DNA of 64,000 nucleotides from Geobacillus genomosp. 3 (GTDB taxonomy: Bacteria > Bacillota > Bacilli > Bacillales > Anoxybacillaceae), in assembly GCF_000445995.2 (NCBI RefSeq), contig NC_022080.4, forward strand, positions 2,390,001-2,454,000, read 5' to 3'. The position numbers and the translations under genes are program-made. Numbering within the stretch: the stretch's first letter is position 1; each line of letters begins with the position of its first letter. The notes under the pieces were generated by a model. The model had not been told where the DNA came from. It did not search any database and worked only from the letters and a program-made list of their open reading frames with translations. Below, piece by piece: positions 1 through 9,912 of this stretch.

Positions 1-629
1 AAGCGCTCAAGACCGATAAGGCGGTCAAATTCGTCAAGCACACCGTCAAAGTCGTTCACAATATCATACCCGGCGTCATGCGTATGGCATGTATCAAAGC
101 AGACGGATAGCTTGTCATTATAGGTGACGCCATCGATAATATGTGCCAGCTCTTCAAACGTGCGCCCGCATTCCGACCCTTTGCCGGCCATCGTTTCAAG
201 CGCGATTTGCACGGTCTGTCCGCGCGTCAGCACTTCGTTCAGCCCGCGGATGATTTGCCGGAGTCCGGCCTCGGCTCCGGCGCCGACATGGGCGCCCGGG
301 TGCAACACAAGTTGTTTCGCCCCGATCGCTTCCGTCCGCTCGATTTCGGCGCGCAAAAAATCAACGCCAAGCGCAAACGTATCGCGGTTTGTCGTGTTTC
401 CAATATTGATGATATACGGGGCGTGAACGACGATCTCCTCAATGCCGTGCGCCGCCATATGTTTTCGCCCGGCTTCGATATTCAGCTCCTCGATCGCTTT
501 GCGTCTCGTGTTTTGCGGCGCCCCGGTGTAAATCATAAACGTATTCGCCCCGTAAGAAACGGCTTCTTCACTGGCAGCAAGCAACATGTTTTTGCCGCTC
601 ATCGACACGTGTGAACCGATTTTTAACAT
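1..629 (-). CDS. nfo: Endonuclease IV (partial, C-terminus beyond window edge)
   Basis: AP endonuclease of base-excision repair that cuts 5' of abasic sites using a trinuclear metal centre. The reverse-strand product starts [16 protein letters not shown], typical of the family. It contains the metal-ligand stretches HPGAH (about residue 110) and [13 protein letters not shown] (about residue 180). About 209 codons are present of the usual 280-300, so the C-terminal third lies outside the window. The ATG is preceded by GGGAGAG. It lies 37 bp downstream of cshB in the same direction, as in B. subtilis, so the two are probably cotranscribed. Identification is confident; only the end is missing. 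Confidence 0.95.
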   Translation of the reverse strand, partial: MLKIGSHVSMSGKNMLLAASEEAVSYGANTFMIYTGAPQNTRRKAIEELNIEAGRKHMAAHGIEEIVVHAPYIINIGNTTNRDTFALGVDFLRAEIERTEAIGAKQLVLHPGAHVGAGAEAGLRQIIRGLNEVLTRGQTVQIALETMAGKGSECGRTFEELAHIIDGVTYNDKLSVCFDTCHTHDAGYDIVNDFDGVLDEFDRLIGLER

Positions 630-666
630 TTTCTTCTCTCCCTTTTTCTTTTGTTCAGAGCAAAGG

Positions 667-1977
667 CTACGATTTTTTGAAGCGGTCAAGCCGCTTTTTC
701 TTCCTCTCGAGCTCGGCACGCAGCTTTTTCTTATAGCCCGGCTTCACTTTCTTCGCCTTTTTCAGCCTAGCGACCACCGGTGCCAGTTCATCTTCCTTCT
801 CGCCAGCCCGCTTGCCCCGCCGGTTCCACGGAGGAAGCTCCTTCCATTCGCCGCGCACGAGATCGCGATGAACAAATGAAATCCCCATTTTTTCCAATCT
901 GGCAATCGCGTCTTGATCGCCCGGTTCGTAAATGGTGGCCGCAATGCCGCTATAGCCGGCGCGCGCCGTCCTTCCGGCACGGTGAATATAAAACTGCAAA
1001 TCATCGGGCAGCTCATAGTTGATGACATGGCTGACCCCTTCGATGTCGATGCCGCGCGCAGCCAAGTCGGTGGCAACCATGTATTGAAACTCGAGCTCGC
1101 GAATTTGGTTCATCATCTTTTTTCGCTCGCGCGGGGTCAAATCGCCATGCAGCACACCGACTTTCAGCCCTTGCTCCGCAAGAAGGTCGGCGACTTCATC
1201 CGCCCTCTTTCTCGTATTAACGAACACAATAGCTAAATACGGATTGTAGCTGACAAGCACATCGTAAAGGAGCTTGACTTTTTCGCGCCCGCGCAGTGGA
1301 ATGAGCACATGCTCAATGTTTTCATTCGCCGCTTGTTTCGGCTCAATCTGGACGAATGTCGGGTTTTCCATATATTTTTTCAAAAACGGCTTCAGCTTTT
1401 CTGGAATCGTCGCCGAAAAGACGAGCATTTGCAACTCTTTTGGCATTCGAGCGGCAATTTGGTCAACGTCGGTGATGAAGCCCATATCGAGCATTAAATC
1501 GGCTTCATCGACGACAAGGGTGCGCGCCGTATGCACATCAAGCGCCTGCTCGCGAATGAAATCGTTAATGCGCCCCGGGGTGCCGATGACAATGTGCGGC
1601 TGCACATGGAGCTTTTCGAGCGCTTTTTGCTTATCCGTCCCGCCGATGAAGCAGCGAGCAACAATCGTCCGGTCTTTCGGGCAAAATTTCGTGATCTTTA
1701 ACGTTTCATGATAAATTTGCGTTGCCAACTCGCGCGTCGGTGCTGTGATGACCGCCTGTACTTCCGCACGCTCCGGGGCGATCTTTTCGATGATTGGCAA
1801 TAAATAAGCATGTGTTTTTCCCGTCCCGGTTTGCGACTGACCGACCATGCTTTCGCCGCGCAACGCCCCCGGAATGATGCGTTCTTGAATTTCCGTTGGT
1901 TTATAAAAACGAAGCGCTTGAATGGCTTCGATGATAAACGGTTGAAACGAAAAACGGGTAAACTGCGTTTCCGCCAT
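667..1977 (-). CDS. cshB: DEAD-box RNA helicase CshB
   Basis: ATP-dependent RNA helicase of 436 aa, linked in Bacillus to cold adaptation and mRNA turnover. Visible motifs in order: Walker A SQTGTGKT (residues 48-55), [17 protein letters not shown] followed by LMLDMGF, SAT, and [10 protein letters not shown] in the second RecA-like domain. The tail is very basic ([13 protein letters not shown]) and probably binds RNA. An upstream in-frame start exists, but MAETQF at 1977 is preferred because it follows AAGGGAG and matches the family N-terminus and length (438 aa in B. subtilis). It precedes nfo by 37 bp. Confidence 0.95.
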   Translation of the reverse strand: MAETQFTRFSFQPFIIEAIQALRFYKPTEIQERIIPGALRGESMVGQSQTGTGKTHAYLLPIIEKIAPERAEVQAVITAPTRELATQIYHETLKITKFCPKDRTIVARCFIGGTDKQKALEKLHVQPHIVIGTPGRINDFIREQALDVHTARTLVVDEADLMLDMGFITDVDQIAARMPKELQMLVFSATIPEKLKPFLKKYMENPTFVQIEPKQAANENIEHVLIPLRGREKVKLLYDVLVSYNPYLAIVFVNTRKRADEVADLLAEQGLKVGVLHGDLTPRERKKMMNQIRELEFQYMVATDLAARGIDIEGVSHVINYELPDDLQFYIHRAGRTARAGYSGIAATIYEPGDQDAIARLEKMGISFVHRDLVRGEWKELPPWNRRGKRAGEKEDELAPVVARLKKAKKVKPGYKKKLRAELERKKKRLDRFKKS

Positions 1978-2152
1978 TAATCCACAACTCCCTTCTGCAT
2001 GCGCCGCCTCGTTCGCTTCACCATTATAGCGAATGTCGACGGACGGCTGCAACTAAAGACAAAAACAGCAGGAAAAACCTTTCCCGTCTTGCCCGCATAT
2101 TTTATGAACGAGGACGATTGTTCATCCACATAACAGAAAGGAGGCAACTGCC

Positions 2153-2701
2153 ATGAGTGCCATGAGATACGGCCGACCCCCGATGATGCCGTCCCCTTTC
2201 ACCGGCACGCCGCCCGCCCCGTTCGCCCGCATGCCCGCCGGCGTCCCCCGCCCTGGCAGCGGAGGCGGTCTGCTAGCCCGTTTGTTTTCGCGCGGACAGG
2301 CGCCGTTCGCCGCTCCGTCCCCGTGGGGATTGCCGCTGTTGCAAAATACGGCAGCCAATGCCACCACGGCGGCGAACACAAGCGGCGGATTCATCGGCAT
2401 GTTAAATAACGTGCAAAAAATGCTCGGCATTGCGCAAAATGTTATGCCAATGGTGCAACAATATGGTCCGCTCATCCGTAATCTTCCCGCCATGATCCGC
2501 ATTTTCCGCGAGCTGAAGCCGGCCGATGAAGAAGAGGGGGAAACAAAGCCGGCAAAAAGCGCACCAGCAAAAGAAGCGAAGCAAAAACCGGCCGCGCAGG
2601 CAGTCAAAAAGCGCACCGTTCCGCAGGCCAAGCGCGAGGAGCCGCGGGAAAAACAGACGCCGGCCGCGCCGAGACCATCGACTCCGAAACTGTATATCTA
2701 G
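2153..2701 (+). CDS. yqfQ: VrrA/YqfQ family protein
   Basis: A 182-aa protein of unknown function whose N-terminal 75 residues are rich in Pro, Gly, Met and Ala. A hydrophobic central stretch follows (GGFIGMLNNVQKMLGIAQNV, about residues 83-102), and the C-terminal tail is Lys/Ala/Pro-rich and highly charged. Position between cshB and ispH and this layout match the YqfQ (VrrA) family; vrrA is the tandem-repeat typing locus of B. anthracis. No long exact tandem repeat is visible here. The start follows a strong AAAGGAGG. Function cannot be deduced. Confidence 0.75.
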   Translation: MSAMRYGRPPMMPSPFTGTPPAPFARMPAGVPRPGSGGGLLARLFSRGQAPFAAPSPWGLPLLQNTAANATTAANTSGGFIGMLNNVQKMLGIAQNVMPMVQQYGPLIRNLPAMIRIFRELKPADEEEGETKPAKSAPAKEAKQKPAAQAVKKRTVPQAKREEPREKQTPAAPRPSTPKLYI

Positions 2702-2747
2702 CCTCTCTCCCGCCCTGGCCATGTTTGCCGTTTGGGGCGGATATTCT

Positions 2748-2776
2748 TTGTCTTCTCCTCTTCTCTCCGATATAAT
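2748..2776 (+). promoter_or_regulatory. Sigma-A promoter of ispH
   Basis: TTGTCT, 17 bp spacer, then a perfect TATAAT at 2771-2776, about 45 bp upstream of the ispH ATG. No other plus-strand gene lies between. Confidence 0.6.
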
Positions 2777-2821
2777 GGAAAGTGAAAACCGCCGCACGGT
2801 CGGCGGCAGGGAGGGAAAACG

Positions 2822-3772
2822 ATGGAAGTGATTAAAATTACCCCGCGTGGGTATTGCTATGGGGTTGTTGATGCGATGGTCATCGCCCGCAATGCGGCGT
2901 TAGACCCGTCATTGCCGCGGCCGATTTACATCCTCGGCATGATCGTCCATAATAAGCACGTCACAGACGCATTTGCTGAAGAGGGCATCATTACGCTTGA
3001 CGGGGAAAATCGGCTTGAAATTTTGGAAAAAATCGACCGGGGTACCGTGATTTTCACCGCCCATGGCGTGTCGCCGGAGGTGAAAAAACGGGCGCTCGAA
3101 AAAGGGTTGGTGACAATCGATGCGACATGTCCGGACGTGACGAAAACGCACCGGCTCATCGAACAAAAACTCGCTGATGGCTACGATATTATCTATATCG
3201 GCAAAAAAGGGCATCCGGAACCGGAAGGAGCAGTTGGCATCAATCCCGAGCGCATTCATCTCGTCGAAACGCCCGATGATGTCGAGCGGCTTTCTCTCAA
3301 AAACGAGCGTCTCATGGTCACCAACCAAACGACGATGAGCCAATGGGATGTCGCTGATATTATGGCGAAAGTGAAGGAAAAATACCCGCACGTGGAAATG
3401 CATAAAGAAATTTGTCTCGCGACCCAGCTTCGCCAAGAAGCGGTTGCCGAACAAGCGAAGCAAGCCGACGTGACGATCGTTGTTGGCGACCCGCGCAGCA
3501 ACAATTCGAACCGTCTTGCCCAAGTGTCCGAAGAGATTGCCGGCACGAAAGCATACCGCATCGCCGATGTAACGGAAATTGATATCAATTGGATTAAAAA
3601 GGCGAAAAAGGTGGCGGTCACCGCCGGCGCTTCCACCCCGACACCGATCACGAAAGAAGTGATCGACTTTCTGGAGCAATTCGATCCGAACGACCCGGCA
3701 ACATGGCAACAAGAACGGAAAGTGCCGCTGCAAAAAATCTTGCCGAAGGTGAAAACAAAGAAAGAAGAGTGA
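2822..3772 (+). CDS. ispH: 4-hydroxy-3-methylbut-2-enyl diphosphate reductase
   Basis: Last enzyme of the MEP isoprenoid pathway: reduces HMBPP to IPP and DMAPP with an iron-sulfur cluster. The 316-aa product has the three expected cluster cysteines, in [10 protein letters not shown] (C12), DATCPDV (about 98) and EICLATQ (about 195). It also has the substrate-binding stretches FTAHGVSP and [11 protein letters not shown]. Length matches the B. subtilis protein. It is a monocistronic plus-strand gene with its own promoter, convergent with yqfO and separated from it by a hairpin terminator. Confidence 0.97.
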   Translation: MEVIKITPRGYCYGVVDAMVIARNAALDPSLPRPIYILGMIVHNKHVTDAFAEEGIITLDGENRLEILEKIDRGTVIFTAHGVSPEVKKRALEKGLVTIDATCPDVTKTHRLIEQKLADGYDIIYIGKKGHPEPEGAVGINPERIHLVETPDDVERLSLKNERLMVTNQTTMSQWDVADIMAKVKEKYPHVEMHKEICLATQLRQEAVAEQAKQADVTIVVGDPRSNNSNRLAQVSEEIAGTKAYRIADVTEIDINWIKKAKKVAVTAGASTPTPITKEVIDFLEQFDPNDPATWQQERKVPLQKILPKVKTKKEE

Positions 3773-3791
3773 CAATCTCGTTCATAAACGG

Positions 3792-3838
3792 AGGCTATCC
3801 TGGACAAACGGTTGACCCGCTTGCAGGACAGCCTTTTT
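3792..3838. terminator. Terminator between ispH and yqfO
   Basis: AGGCTATCCTG (3792-3802) pairs with CAGGACAGCCT (3824-3834) with one G-T wobble and is followed by a T-run on the plus strand. The minus strand has a weaker T-rich tail, so it may serve both convergent genes. Confidence 0.6.
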
Positions 3839-3848
3839 CGTTTGTCGC

Positions 3849-4970
3849 TTAGATGAACTGAAACGGATCGGTATGGACGCTGGAGGCGATTACGTCTGTT
3901 TCCCACTGCCGCTTCGCGAGCTCGGCGGTTAGATAGCGGGCAACGCCTTGTTTCATGACTTTTTCAACGTTATGGCCTGGGTCGACGAGATGGAGACCGA
4001 GCGCCTGAGCATCGTGGGCGGTATGATAATACACATCCCCGGTCACATACACGTCGGCACCGGCCGATGCGGCGGCAGCAACAAACTTGTTTCCGTCCCC
4101 ACCAAGCACCGCCACCGTCTGCACAAGATCATCCAACCGGCCGACAACGCGGACCGCCGGGATAGAAAATGCCGTTTTCACTTGTTCGGCAAAGGCACGC
4201 AGCGTCACCGGCTGCGGCAGCCGGCCGATGCGCCCGAGCCCGAAGCGGCGCCCTTCATTGTCAAGCGGATAGATGTCATACGCTACTTCCTCATACGGAT
4301 GAGCGGCGAGCATCGCCTCCATTACTTGACTTTCCAACGAAGCAGGAACGATCGTCTCGATGCGCACTTCCTCCACTTCTTCAAGCCGCCCTTGCTCACC
4401 GATAAACGGCTCGGCCCCTTCTTCCGGCAAAAACGTTCCGATGCCGCGGCTGTTGAACGTACAATGACTGTAACGGCCAATATGGCCGGCGCCGGCATCC
4501 CCTACGGCCGTCCGCACCGCCTCAGCGTGGCTCACCGGAACATAGACGACAAGCTTTTTCAACGCTTCCGTATAGGTTGGCACAAGCACGTCCGTTTCAT
4601 TCAGACCGAGCGCTTCGGCGAGCCAGTCGTTCAATCCGCCAAAAGCGACATCCAAGTTCGTATGAGCAGCATACACGGCAATGTCATGCTTGACGCATGC
4701 CGCGATCATCCGTCCGTGCCCGTCATCGGTCAATAGCTGCTGCAGCGGACGATATAGCGGCGGATGGTGAGCGATAATTAAATCGACCTGTTGATCGACA
4801 GCTTCGGCGACAACGTCTTCAAGCACGTCAAGGGCGACCATGACTTTTTTGACCGGCTTGTTCAACGTCCCGATTTGCAGGCCGATCCGGTCTCCCTCCA
4901 TGGCTAACGGTTTCGGAGCGAGCTGTTCGACAAGCTGAATAACCTCGTAGCCGTACGGAATGCGGCTCAT
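3849..4970 (-). CDS. yqfO: Nif3-like dinuclear metal centre protein YqfO
   Basis: NIF3/DUF34 family protein of 373 aa, the same length as B. subtilis YqfO. It is often annotated GTP cyclohydrolase I type 2 homolog, though its reaction is not established. Metal-binding elements are visible: IAHHPPLYRPL (about residue 65), HTNLDVAFGG (about 102) and, near the C-terminus, DPGHNVEKV (about 331). The middle carries the inserted PII/CutA-like domain typical of Bacillus members. Its start overlaps the trmK stop by 4 bp (ATGA), so translation is probably coupled. Confidence 0.93.
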   Translation of the reverse strand: MSRIPYGYEVIQLVEQLAPKPLAMEGDRIGLQIGTLNKPVKKVMVALDVLEDVVAEAVDQQVDLIIAHHPPLYRPLQQLLTDDGHGRMIAACVKHDIAVYAAHTNLDVAFGGLNDWLAEALGLNETDVLVPTYTEALKKLVVYVPVSHAEAVRTAVGDAGAGHIGRYSHCTFNSRGIGTFLPEEGAEPFIGEQGRLEEVEEVRIETIVPASLESQVMEAMLAAHPYEEVAYDIYPLDNEGRRFGLGRIGRLPQPVTLRAFAEQVKTAFSIPAVRVVGRLDDLVQTVAVLGGDGNKFVAAAASAGADVYVTGDVYYHTAHDAQALGLHLVDPGHNVEKVMKQGVARYLTAELAKRQWETDVIASSVHTDPFQFI

Positions 4971-5671
4971 AGCAACGCCTCCTCTACCAATTGGACTTTT
5001 TTCTCCAGTTCGCGCTTTTTCTCCCGCGCCGCTTCACTTTCTCCCTTTTCCGCTAAATCAGCGATAATCCGCTTCCAATGCCGGAGTTCACGCTGCCATT
5101 TTTCACGGAACACCTCACTGTTTTCTTGGCGCAAAAACGGGCCTAAAAGCAGTTCCGCCTCCAAATGGCGATACGGTCGTCGGGCGTCGCCGCGCTCGGC
5201 GACAAGCACTTCGTAAATTTGCCCGTCCTCTTTCAAAATGCGCTCAGCCGTCAGCTCCCACCCGTGGTCAAGAAGCCAGCGGCGGACAAGCTCGGCCCCG
5301 ATGTTCGGCTGCAAAATGAGCCGTTTTACGCCGGTCAGCTTTTCTTCCCCCTCGTCTAAAATACGGGCAATAAGAGCACCGCCCATGCCGGCGATCGTGA
5401 TGCAATCCACTTCCCCGTGGTCGATGACGGCCAGCCCGTCCCCCTTGCGCACGGAAATGAGATGGGAAAGCCCGGACTTTTCCACTTGCTGCCGTGCTGA
5501 GCGGAGCGGTCCATCCGCCACTTCGCCGGCAATGGCTTTGGACGCATAGCCGCGCAAGCAGGCATAACAAGGCAAATAGGCGTGATCCGAACCGATATCA
5601 GCGAGCACCGCCCCTTTCGGGATGAAGGAAGCGACCGTTTCAAGCCGTTTTGATAGGTGAAATTCGTTCAT
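4967..5671 (-). CDS. trmK: tRNA (adenine22-N1)-methyltransferase TrmK
   Basis: SAM-dependent enzyme that makes m1A22 in tRNA. The 234-aa product has an N-terminal Rossmann methyltransferase fold with the SAM motif ADIGSDHAYLP (about residues 24-34) and TIAGMGG (about 93-99). A charged coiled-coil C-terminal tail follows (EKGESEAAREKKRELEKK), as in the YqfN/TrmK family. It leads a two-gene operon with yqfO. TACAAT at 5764-5769 on the minus strand is a possible -10, with a poor -35. Confidence 0.93.
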   Translation of the reverse strand: MNEFHLSKRLETVASFIPKGAVLADIGSDHAYLPCYACLRGYASKAIAGEVADGPLRSARQQVEKSGLSHLISVRKGDGLAVIDHGEVDCITIAGMGGALIARILDEGEEKLTGVKRLILQPNIGAELVRRWLLDHGWELTAERILKEDGQIYEVLVAERGDARRPYRHLEAELLLGPFLRQENSEVFREKWQRELRHWKRIIADLAEKGESEAAREKKRELEKKVQLVEEALL

Positions 5672-5832
5672 GATTCCTTAATAACGAAACCAACCTTCCC
5701 TAAGCTGCCATACGAAGGCGGCCCGCATTCCCCTCCTTTCTTTTTCCAATTTCATGCCCCTTTATTGTACTACTCGAACGTTCTCCTATGTATGCTCACA
5801 CGAAAAAGCAAGGAGCTGCCCGGTTCGAAATG

Positions 5833-5862
5833 ATAAAACATCCCTTCGCCAAAGGCAAAGGG
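5833..5862 (-). terminator. Terminator of cccA
   Basis: On the minus strand CCCTTTGCC and GGCGAAGGG pair around a TTT loop (one G-T wobble), followed by TGTTTTATC, just after the cccA stop. Confidence 0.55.
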
Positions 5863-5875
5863 ACGCCAATCATCA

Positions 5876-6238
5876 TTATTTTAAGCCGGCCAGCCATTTC
5901 GTCATCGCATCGAGGTTGTCAGCCGGCACCAACCCGCCCGGCATGCCGCCGCGGCCGTTTTGGAGAACGTCTTTAATTTGGTCGGCCGACAGCCGTTCGC
6001 CAACTCCTTTTAACGCCGGACCGACGCCGCCTTCATAGCTTTGGCCGTGGCAGCTGGCACACGTTTGTTGATAAAACTGCTCCGGATTGAATTCCGCGGC
6101 TTGTTCCGTTTTTTCGCCGCCTTTTTTCTCTTCAGCCATCTCTTTCGCATCGCCTAGCCCTTTGAACGACAAGACGAACGTTAGTACAATCCCGAACGCC
6201 ATGATGATGAAAAACGGGATGAGCGGATTGCGGTTCAT
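5876..6238 (-). CDS. cccA: Membrane-anchored cytochrome c-550
   Basis: Small c-type cytochrome of 120 aa that shuttles electrons on the outer face of the membrane. Residues 8-26 form an uncleaved anchor (PFFIIMAFGIVLTFVLSFK), then a Lys/Glu linker, then the haem attachment site CASCHG (about residue 56). The distal haem ligand is probably a Met in GGMPGGLV (about residue 100). Length and position between trmK and rpoD match B. subtilis CccA. GGGAGGTAAAAAAG precedes the ATG. It has its own terminator. Confidence 0.93.
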   Translation of the reverse strand: MNRNPLIPFFIIMAFGIVLTFVLSFKGLGDAKEMAEEKKGGEKTEQAAEFNPEQFYQQTCASCHGQSYEGGVGPALKGVGERLSADQIKDVLQNGRGGMPGGLVPADNLDAMTKWLAGLK

Positions 6239-6346
6239 CTTTTTTACCTCCCTTATGTATGATCAAGAACACTGCAAACACTTTTATTTTACTGTAAATA
6301 ATGGACAAGGAAAAGCCCTAAGTTTCCAAAACGGAAACAACCGGCT

Positions 6347-6862
6347 TCATTGCCACCAAACGATCACCGCTGTAAGCACTCCCCCGACAGCGGCAGCGAG
6401 AGAAAAATAATGGAGACGAAACAGGTGGCCGACAGCAAGCCAAGCGGCACAGTTGGCCAGCACCGCAACCGTAAGCGCACCGCTCTGGCCGGGAAAATAA
6501 TAGCTGCTGCCGGCGACTGTCCCCATCAATAACAGCCATGCACTGCCGATCAGCGGAAAATGAAGGAGCTGCCGTTCTTTCCGCCATCGCCAAACGAGCA
6601 ACAGGCAAACAGACAAAAAAAGGGACAAAAGGAGCGTTTGCAAAACGAATGACAATTCAGTAAAATAAATGGCAAGAGCGGCGGCTGGCAACAATAAACA
6701 AAGACCGGCAGCAAGCGAACCGGGCCGCTGGCGGCTGCGTGGGCGACCATCGCCTTCCGTATAGAGGGCAAGCAAGTAATCGCAATATTGTTCTGGCAGA
6801 AGGCGTGAACGTTTCCAATATTCAATTTCCCGGATAATCGTTTCCCGTCGTCGCCGATTCAT
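6347..6862 (-). CDS. Uncharacterised polytopic membrane protein
   Basis: A 171-aa protein I do not recognise by name. The first 45 residues are soluble and charged, with a helix EIEYWKRSRLLPEQYCDYLL. About six hydrophobic segments fill the rest, from about residue 50 to the end, which finishes at VIVWWQ. The start follows AAAGGTGAT at a good distance. It lies between the rpoD terminator and cccA, same direction. The N-terminal helix resembles that of predicted membrane proteins of the DUF2157 kind, but this is only an impression. Confidence 0.7.
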   Translation of the reverse strand: MNRRRRETIIREIEYWKRSRLLPEQYCDYLLALYTEGDGRPRSRQRPGSLAAGLCLLLPAAALAIYFTELSFVLQTLLLSLFLSVCLLLVWRWRKERQLLHFPLIGSAWLLLMGTVAGSSYYFPGQSGALTVAVLANCAAWLAVGHLFRLHYFSLAAAVGGVLTAVIVWWQ

Positions 6863-6896
6863 TCGTCAATCACCTTTCATCCATGAAAGAAAAGAG

Positions 6897-6928
6897 AAAA
6901 AAATAGTTTACTTCCGAGGAAGTAAACT
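6897..6928 (-). terminator. Terminator of the dnaG-rpoD operon
   Basis: Perfect 11-bp inverted repeat AGTTTACTTCC/GGAAGTAAACT (6905-6928), followed on the minus strand by seven T residues. Confidence 0.85.
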
Positions 6929-6940
6929 ACCAAAAGACGG

Positions 6941-8068
6941 TCATTCCAAAAAGTCTTTCAACCGTTTGCTGCGGCTTGGATGGCGCAGTTTGCGCAGCGC
7001 CTTGGCTTCGATTTGGCGAATTCGTTCGCGCGTCACGCCAAATACTTTCCCGACTTCTTCCAATGTCCGCGTCCGGCCGTCATCGAGCCCGAAGCGAAGG
7101 CGGAGCACGTTTTCCTCGCGATCCGTCAGCGTATCAAGCACATCTTCGAGCTGCTCTTTCAACAGCTCGTAAGCGGCGTGTTCCGACGGCGACGTCGCCT
7201 CTTGGTCTTCGATGAAATCGCCAAGATGCGAGTCGTCTTCCTCGCCGATCGGCGTCTCAAGCGACACTGGTTCTTGAGCGATTTTCAAAATTTCCCGCAC
7301 TTTCTCCGGGGTCAAATCCATTTCTTCGGCGATTTCTTCCGGTGTTGGTTCGCGCCCGAGGTCTTGGAGCAGCTGCCGCTGGACGCGGATCAATTTATTG
7401 ATCGTCTCGACCATATGAACCGGGATGCGGATCGTCCGCGCCTGATCGGCGATCGCCCGCGTAATAGCTTGGCGAATCCACCATGTCGCGTACGTGCTGA
7501 ATTTGTAGCCCTTGCGGTAGTCAAATTTTTCAACCGCCTTGATCAAGCCCATGTTTCCTTCCTGAATGAGATCGAGGAAGAGCATGCCACGGCCGACATA
7601 CCGTTTGGCGATGCTGACAACAAGGCGGAGGTTCGCTTCTGTCAGCCGGCGTTTCGCTTCTTCGTCGCCCTGCTCAATCCGTTTGGCCAGCTCGATTTCT
7701 TCTTCCGCCGATAAAAGCGGAACGCGGCCAATTTCTTTTAAGTACATGCGCACCGGGTCGTTAATCTTCACGCCAGGGGGGACGGACAAATCGTTTAAGT
7801 CGAACTCTTCCTCTTTCACCAGCTCGTCGATATCCGGATCGGTCTCGATGTCGGATTCGCTGATCACTTCAATGCCTTGGTCAGCGAGGTATTCGTAATA
7901 TTCATCCATCTGATCGGAGTCCAAGTCAAAGCCGGAGAGCCGCTCGGCGATTTCCTCGTACGTGAGGATGCCGCGTTTTTTGCCGAGCTCGGCGAGCTGC
8001 TCTTTCACTTGCTCAAGCGTATCGCCAGCAGCTTCCACCTGCTTTGATTGGGCTGGTTTTTCAGCCAT
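6941..8068 (-). CDS. rpoD: RNA polymerase principal sigma factor SigA
   Basis: Housekeeping sigma-70 factor of 375 aa that directs RNA polymerase to TTGACA/TATAAT promoters. The acidic N-terminus is short. Region 1.2 ([11 protein letters not shown]), region 2 ([17 protein letters not shown], then [13 protein letters not shown]), region 3 and region 4 with its helix-turn-helix ([20 protein letters not shown]) follow in order. It is the last gene of the dnaG-rpoD operon, 34 bp after dnaG, with an excellent terminator behind it. Near-invariant in length across Bacillaceae. Confidence 0.98.
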   Translation of the reverse strand: MAEKPAQSKQVEAAGDTLEQVKEQLAELGKKRGILTYEEIAERLSGFDLDSDQMDEYYEYLADQGIEVISESDIETDPDIDELVKEEEFDLNDLSVPPGVKINDPVRMYLKEIGRVPLLSAEEEIELAKRIEQGDEEAKRRLTEANLRLVVSIAKRYVGRGMLFLDLIQEGNMGLIKAVEKFDYRKGYKFSTYATWWIRQAITRAIADQARTIRIPVHMVETINKLIRVQRQLLQDLGREPTPEEIAEEMDLTPEKVREILKIAQEPVSLETPIGEEDDSHLGDFIEDQEATSPSEHAAYELLKEQLEDVLDTLTDREENVLRLRFGLDDGRTRTLEEVGKVFGVTRERIRQIEAKALRKLRHPSRSKRLKDFLE

Positions 8069-8102
8069 TTCATTACCTCCTTTAAAAACTCATACCACCA
8101 TG

Positions 8103-9902
8103 TTATGAAGAAGATAACATTTTTTTCATTTCAATCATTTCTTTGGCGATGCGAGCGGCAGCCAAAAAGTCTTTTCTTCGCTCCGCTTCGGTTTTTTCTT
8201 GCTCTTTTTCCTTTAGCATTAACCATTTCGGGTGATTCAACACATGCTTCATATAATCGGCGAGCTCTTGTTCGGAAACATCATCGCTCACCAACAAAAG
8301 CGACAGCTCACTCGCCAGCGGCTGCAGTTCGCCGGGAAGCCGGAACATGAGTGCACCAAGGTCGGCTTCATGCCCTTCTTCATAAAAGGCATAAATATAA
8401 GCAGCTAATGCCCGATGCTCTTCGATGTTAAACCGTCCGCCGACCCGCTCTTGAACGATGAGCGCCACATCGCGGCTTCGCATCATATGGGCAAGCAGCA
8501 GCCGCTCCGCGTTTTGGAAAGCCGGCAGCAGCTTTTTCGCCAGCGTCGGCCGCGGCGCCTTTTCGCTGGCCGCCGCCTCCCGCTGCTTCGGCTTTTCGTG
8601 CTTGTAGCGGGACAGCTGCTCATTGAGAGCGGAAAGCGACAAAGAAAACTCATCTGCGAGTTGGCGTACGTAATAATCTTTTTCGACAGGACTCGGCAGT
8701 TTGCCGATCTCACGGAGCACTTCTTCAATATAACGAAGCCGGTCGCCTTCGCGCTGCAAATTTTTTCCCCGCCGCAAATAGGTCATTTTAAACGCCATGA
8801 GCGGCTGGGCGGCAGCGATTTCTCCGGCAAACCGTTCCTTGCCGTAAACGCGTATATATTCATCCGGGTCAAGGCCGTTCAGGATGGATGCCACCTTGAC
8901 GTGGCATCCGAGCGCGCTCAGTTGTTCGGCGGCGCGCCAGGCAGCTTCCGTTCCGGCGTTGTCGCCGTCGTAGCAAATCGTGACCGTTTCGGCATGACGG
9001 CGCAAAATGCGCGCCTGCTCCTCGGTCAACGACGTGCCCATCGTTGCCACCGCATAATCAATGCCGGCCTGGACGGCGGAAATCACATCGGCAAACCCTT
9101 CAAGCAGCAACGCTTCCTGCCGCTTGCGGATCGGCACCCGCGCCTCATGAAAGTGATATAAAAGCGTTCCTTTATGAAAAATCGGCGTTTCCGGGCTGTT
9201 AACGTATTTCGGCTGCCCCTCGTCAAGCAGGCGGCCGGAAAACCCAACCGTCTCACCGCGGTGATCATGGATTGGAAACATGATCCGATTGCGAAAGCGG
9301 TCGACATACCGTTCGTCTTCTTTTTTCGTTACTAAGCCCGCCTTTTCCATCACCGGAAGCGAAAAGGAATGGCTGTCGAGAAGCCGGACCGCTGCATCGG
9401 GCGCATCCGGCGCATAACCGATTTCAAACCGGTCAATCGTCTCCTTCGTCCATCCGCGCGCCTGCAAGTAATCAAGCGCCGCTTGTCCTTCTTTTGTATA
9501 GACAAGTAAATGGTGGTAAAAACGTTTCAGCAAGGTGTGCGCCTCAATCATCGCCTTGACCTCGCCGTTTTGGCCGTCATCATGCCCGCGAACATTCAAC
9601 TGATAGGCGGACAGGTCGATACCTGCCTTAGCCGCAAGACGTTTCGCCGCTTCCACAAACGGAATGCCCTCCATATCCATTAAAAACGTAAAGGCATTCC
9701 CCCCTGCTCCGCAGCCGAAGCAGTGGAAAATTTGCTTCTCTGGGGAAACGGAAAACGATGGCGTTTTTTCCCCGTGAAATGGGCATAAGCCAAAATAGTT
9801 GCGGCCTTGCTTTTTCAGTTGAACATATTCACCGACCACATCAACGATATCGATGCTGCGGCGAATCGCTTCAATCGTTTCTTCGGGAATGCGATGTCCC
9901 AT
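8103..9902 (-). CDS. dnaG: DNA primase
   Basis: Synthesises RNA primers at the replication fork. The 599-aa product begins with the CHC2 zinc domain (CPFH at about residue 41, then CFGCGAGGN). The TOPRIM catalytic core follows with VLLLEGFADV-type EGF.D and the acidic CYDGDNAG. The C-terminal helical domain binds DnaB helicase. The ATG is preceded by AGGGGGGA. Right upstream is a 757-bp non-coding gap where B. subtilis has yqxD. The operon promoter must lie in that gap; TGGCAT-17-TATAAT (10569-10597, minus) is a weak candidate. Confidence 0.97.
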   Translation of the reverse strand: MGHRIPEETIEAIRRSIDIVDVVGEYVQLKKQGRNYFGLCPFHGEKTPSFSVSPEKQIFHCFGCGAGGNAFTFLMDMEGIPFVEAAKRLAAKAGIDLSAYQLNVRGHDDGQNGEVKAMIEAHTLLKRFYHHLLVYTKEGQAALDYLQARGWTKETIDRFEIGYAPDAPDAAVRLLDSHSFSLPVMEKAGLVTKKEDERYVDRFRNRIMFPIHDHRGETVGFSGRLLDEGQPKYVNSPETPIFHKGTLLYHFHEARVPIRKRQEALLLEGFADVISAVQAGIDYAVATMGTSLTEEQARILRRHAETVTICYDGDNAGTEAAWRAAEQLSALGCHVKVASILNGLDPDEYIRVYGKERFAGEIAAAQPLMAFKMTYLRRGKNLQREGDRLRYIEEVLREIGKLPSPVEKDYYVRQLADEFSLSLSALNEQLSRYKHEKPKQREAAASEKAPRPTLAKKLLPAFQNAERLLLAHMMRSRDVALIVQERVGGRFNIEEHRALAAYIYAFYEEGHEADLGALMFRLPGELQPLASELSLLLVSDDVSEQELADYMKHVLNHPKWLMLKEKEQEKTEAERRKDFLAAARIAKEMIEMKKMLSSS

Positions 9903-9912
9903 ATGAATCCCC

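Noticed and set aside
2909..3775. 288-codon minus-strand frame opposite ispH
   Set aside because: Mirror of the ispH reading frame with Phe/Arg-rich nonsense composition.
8415..9161. 248-codon plus-strand frame opposite dnaG
   Set aside because: Shadow of dnaG in GC-rich sequence; no SD and no domain.
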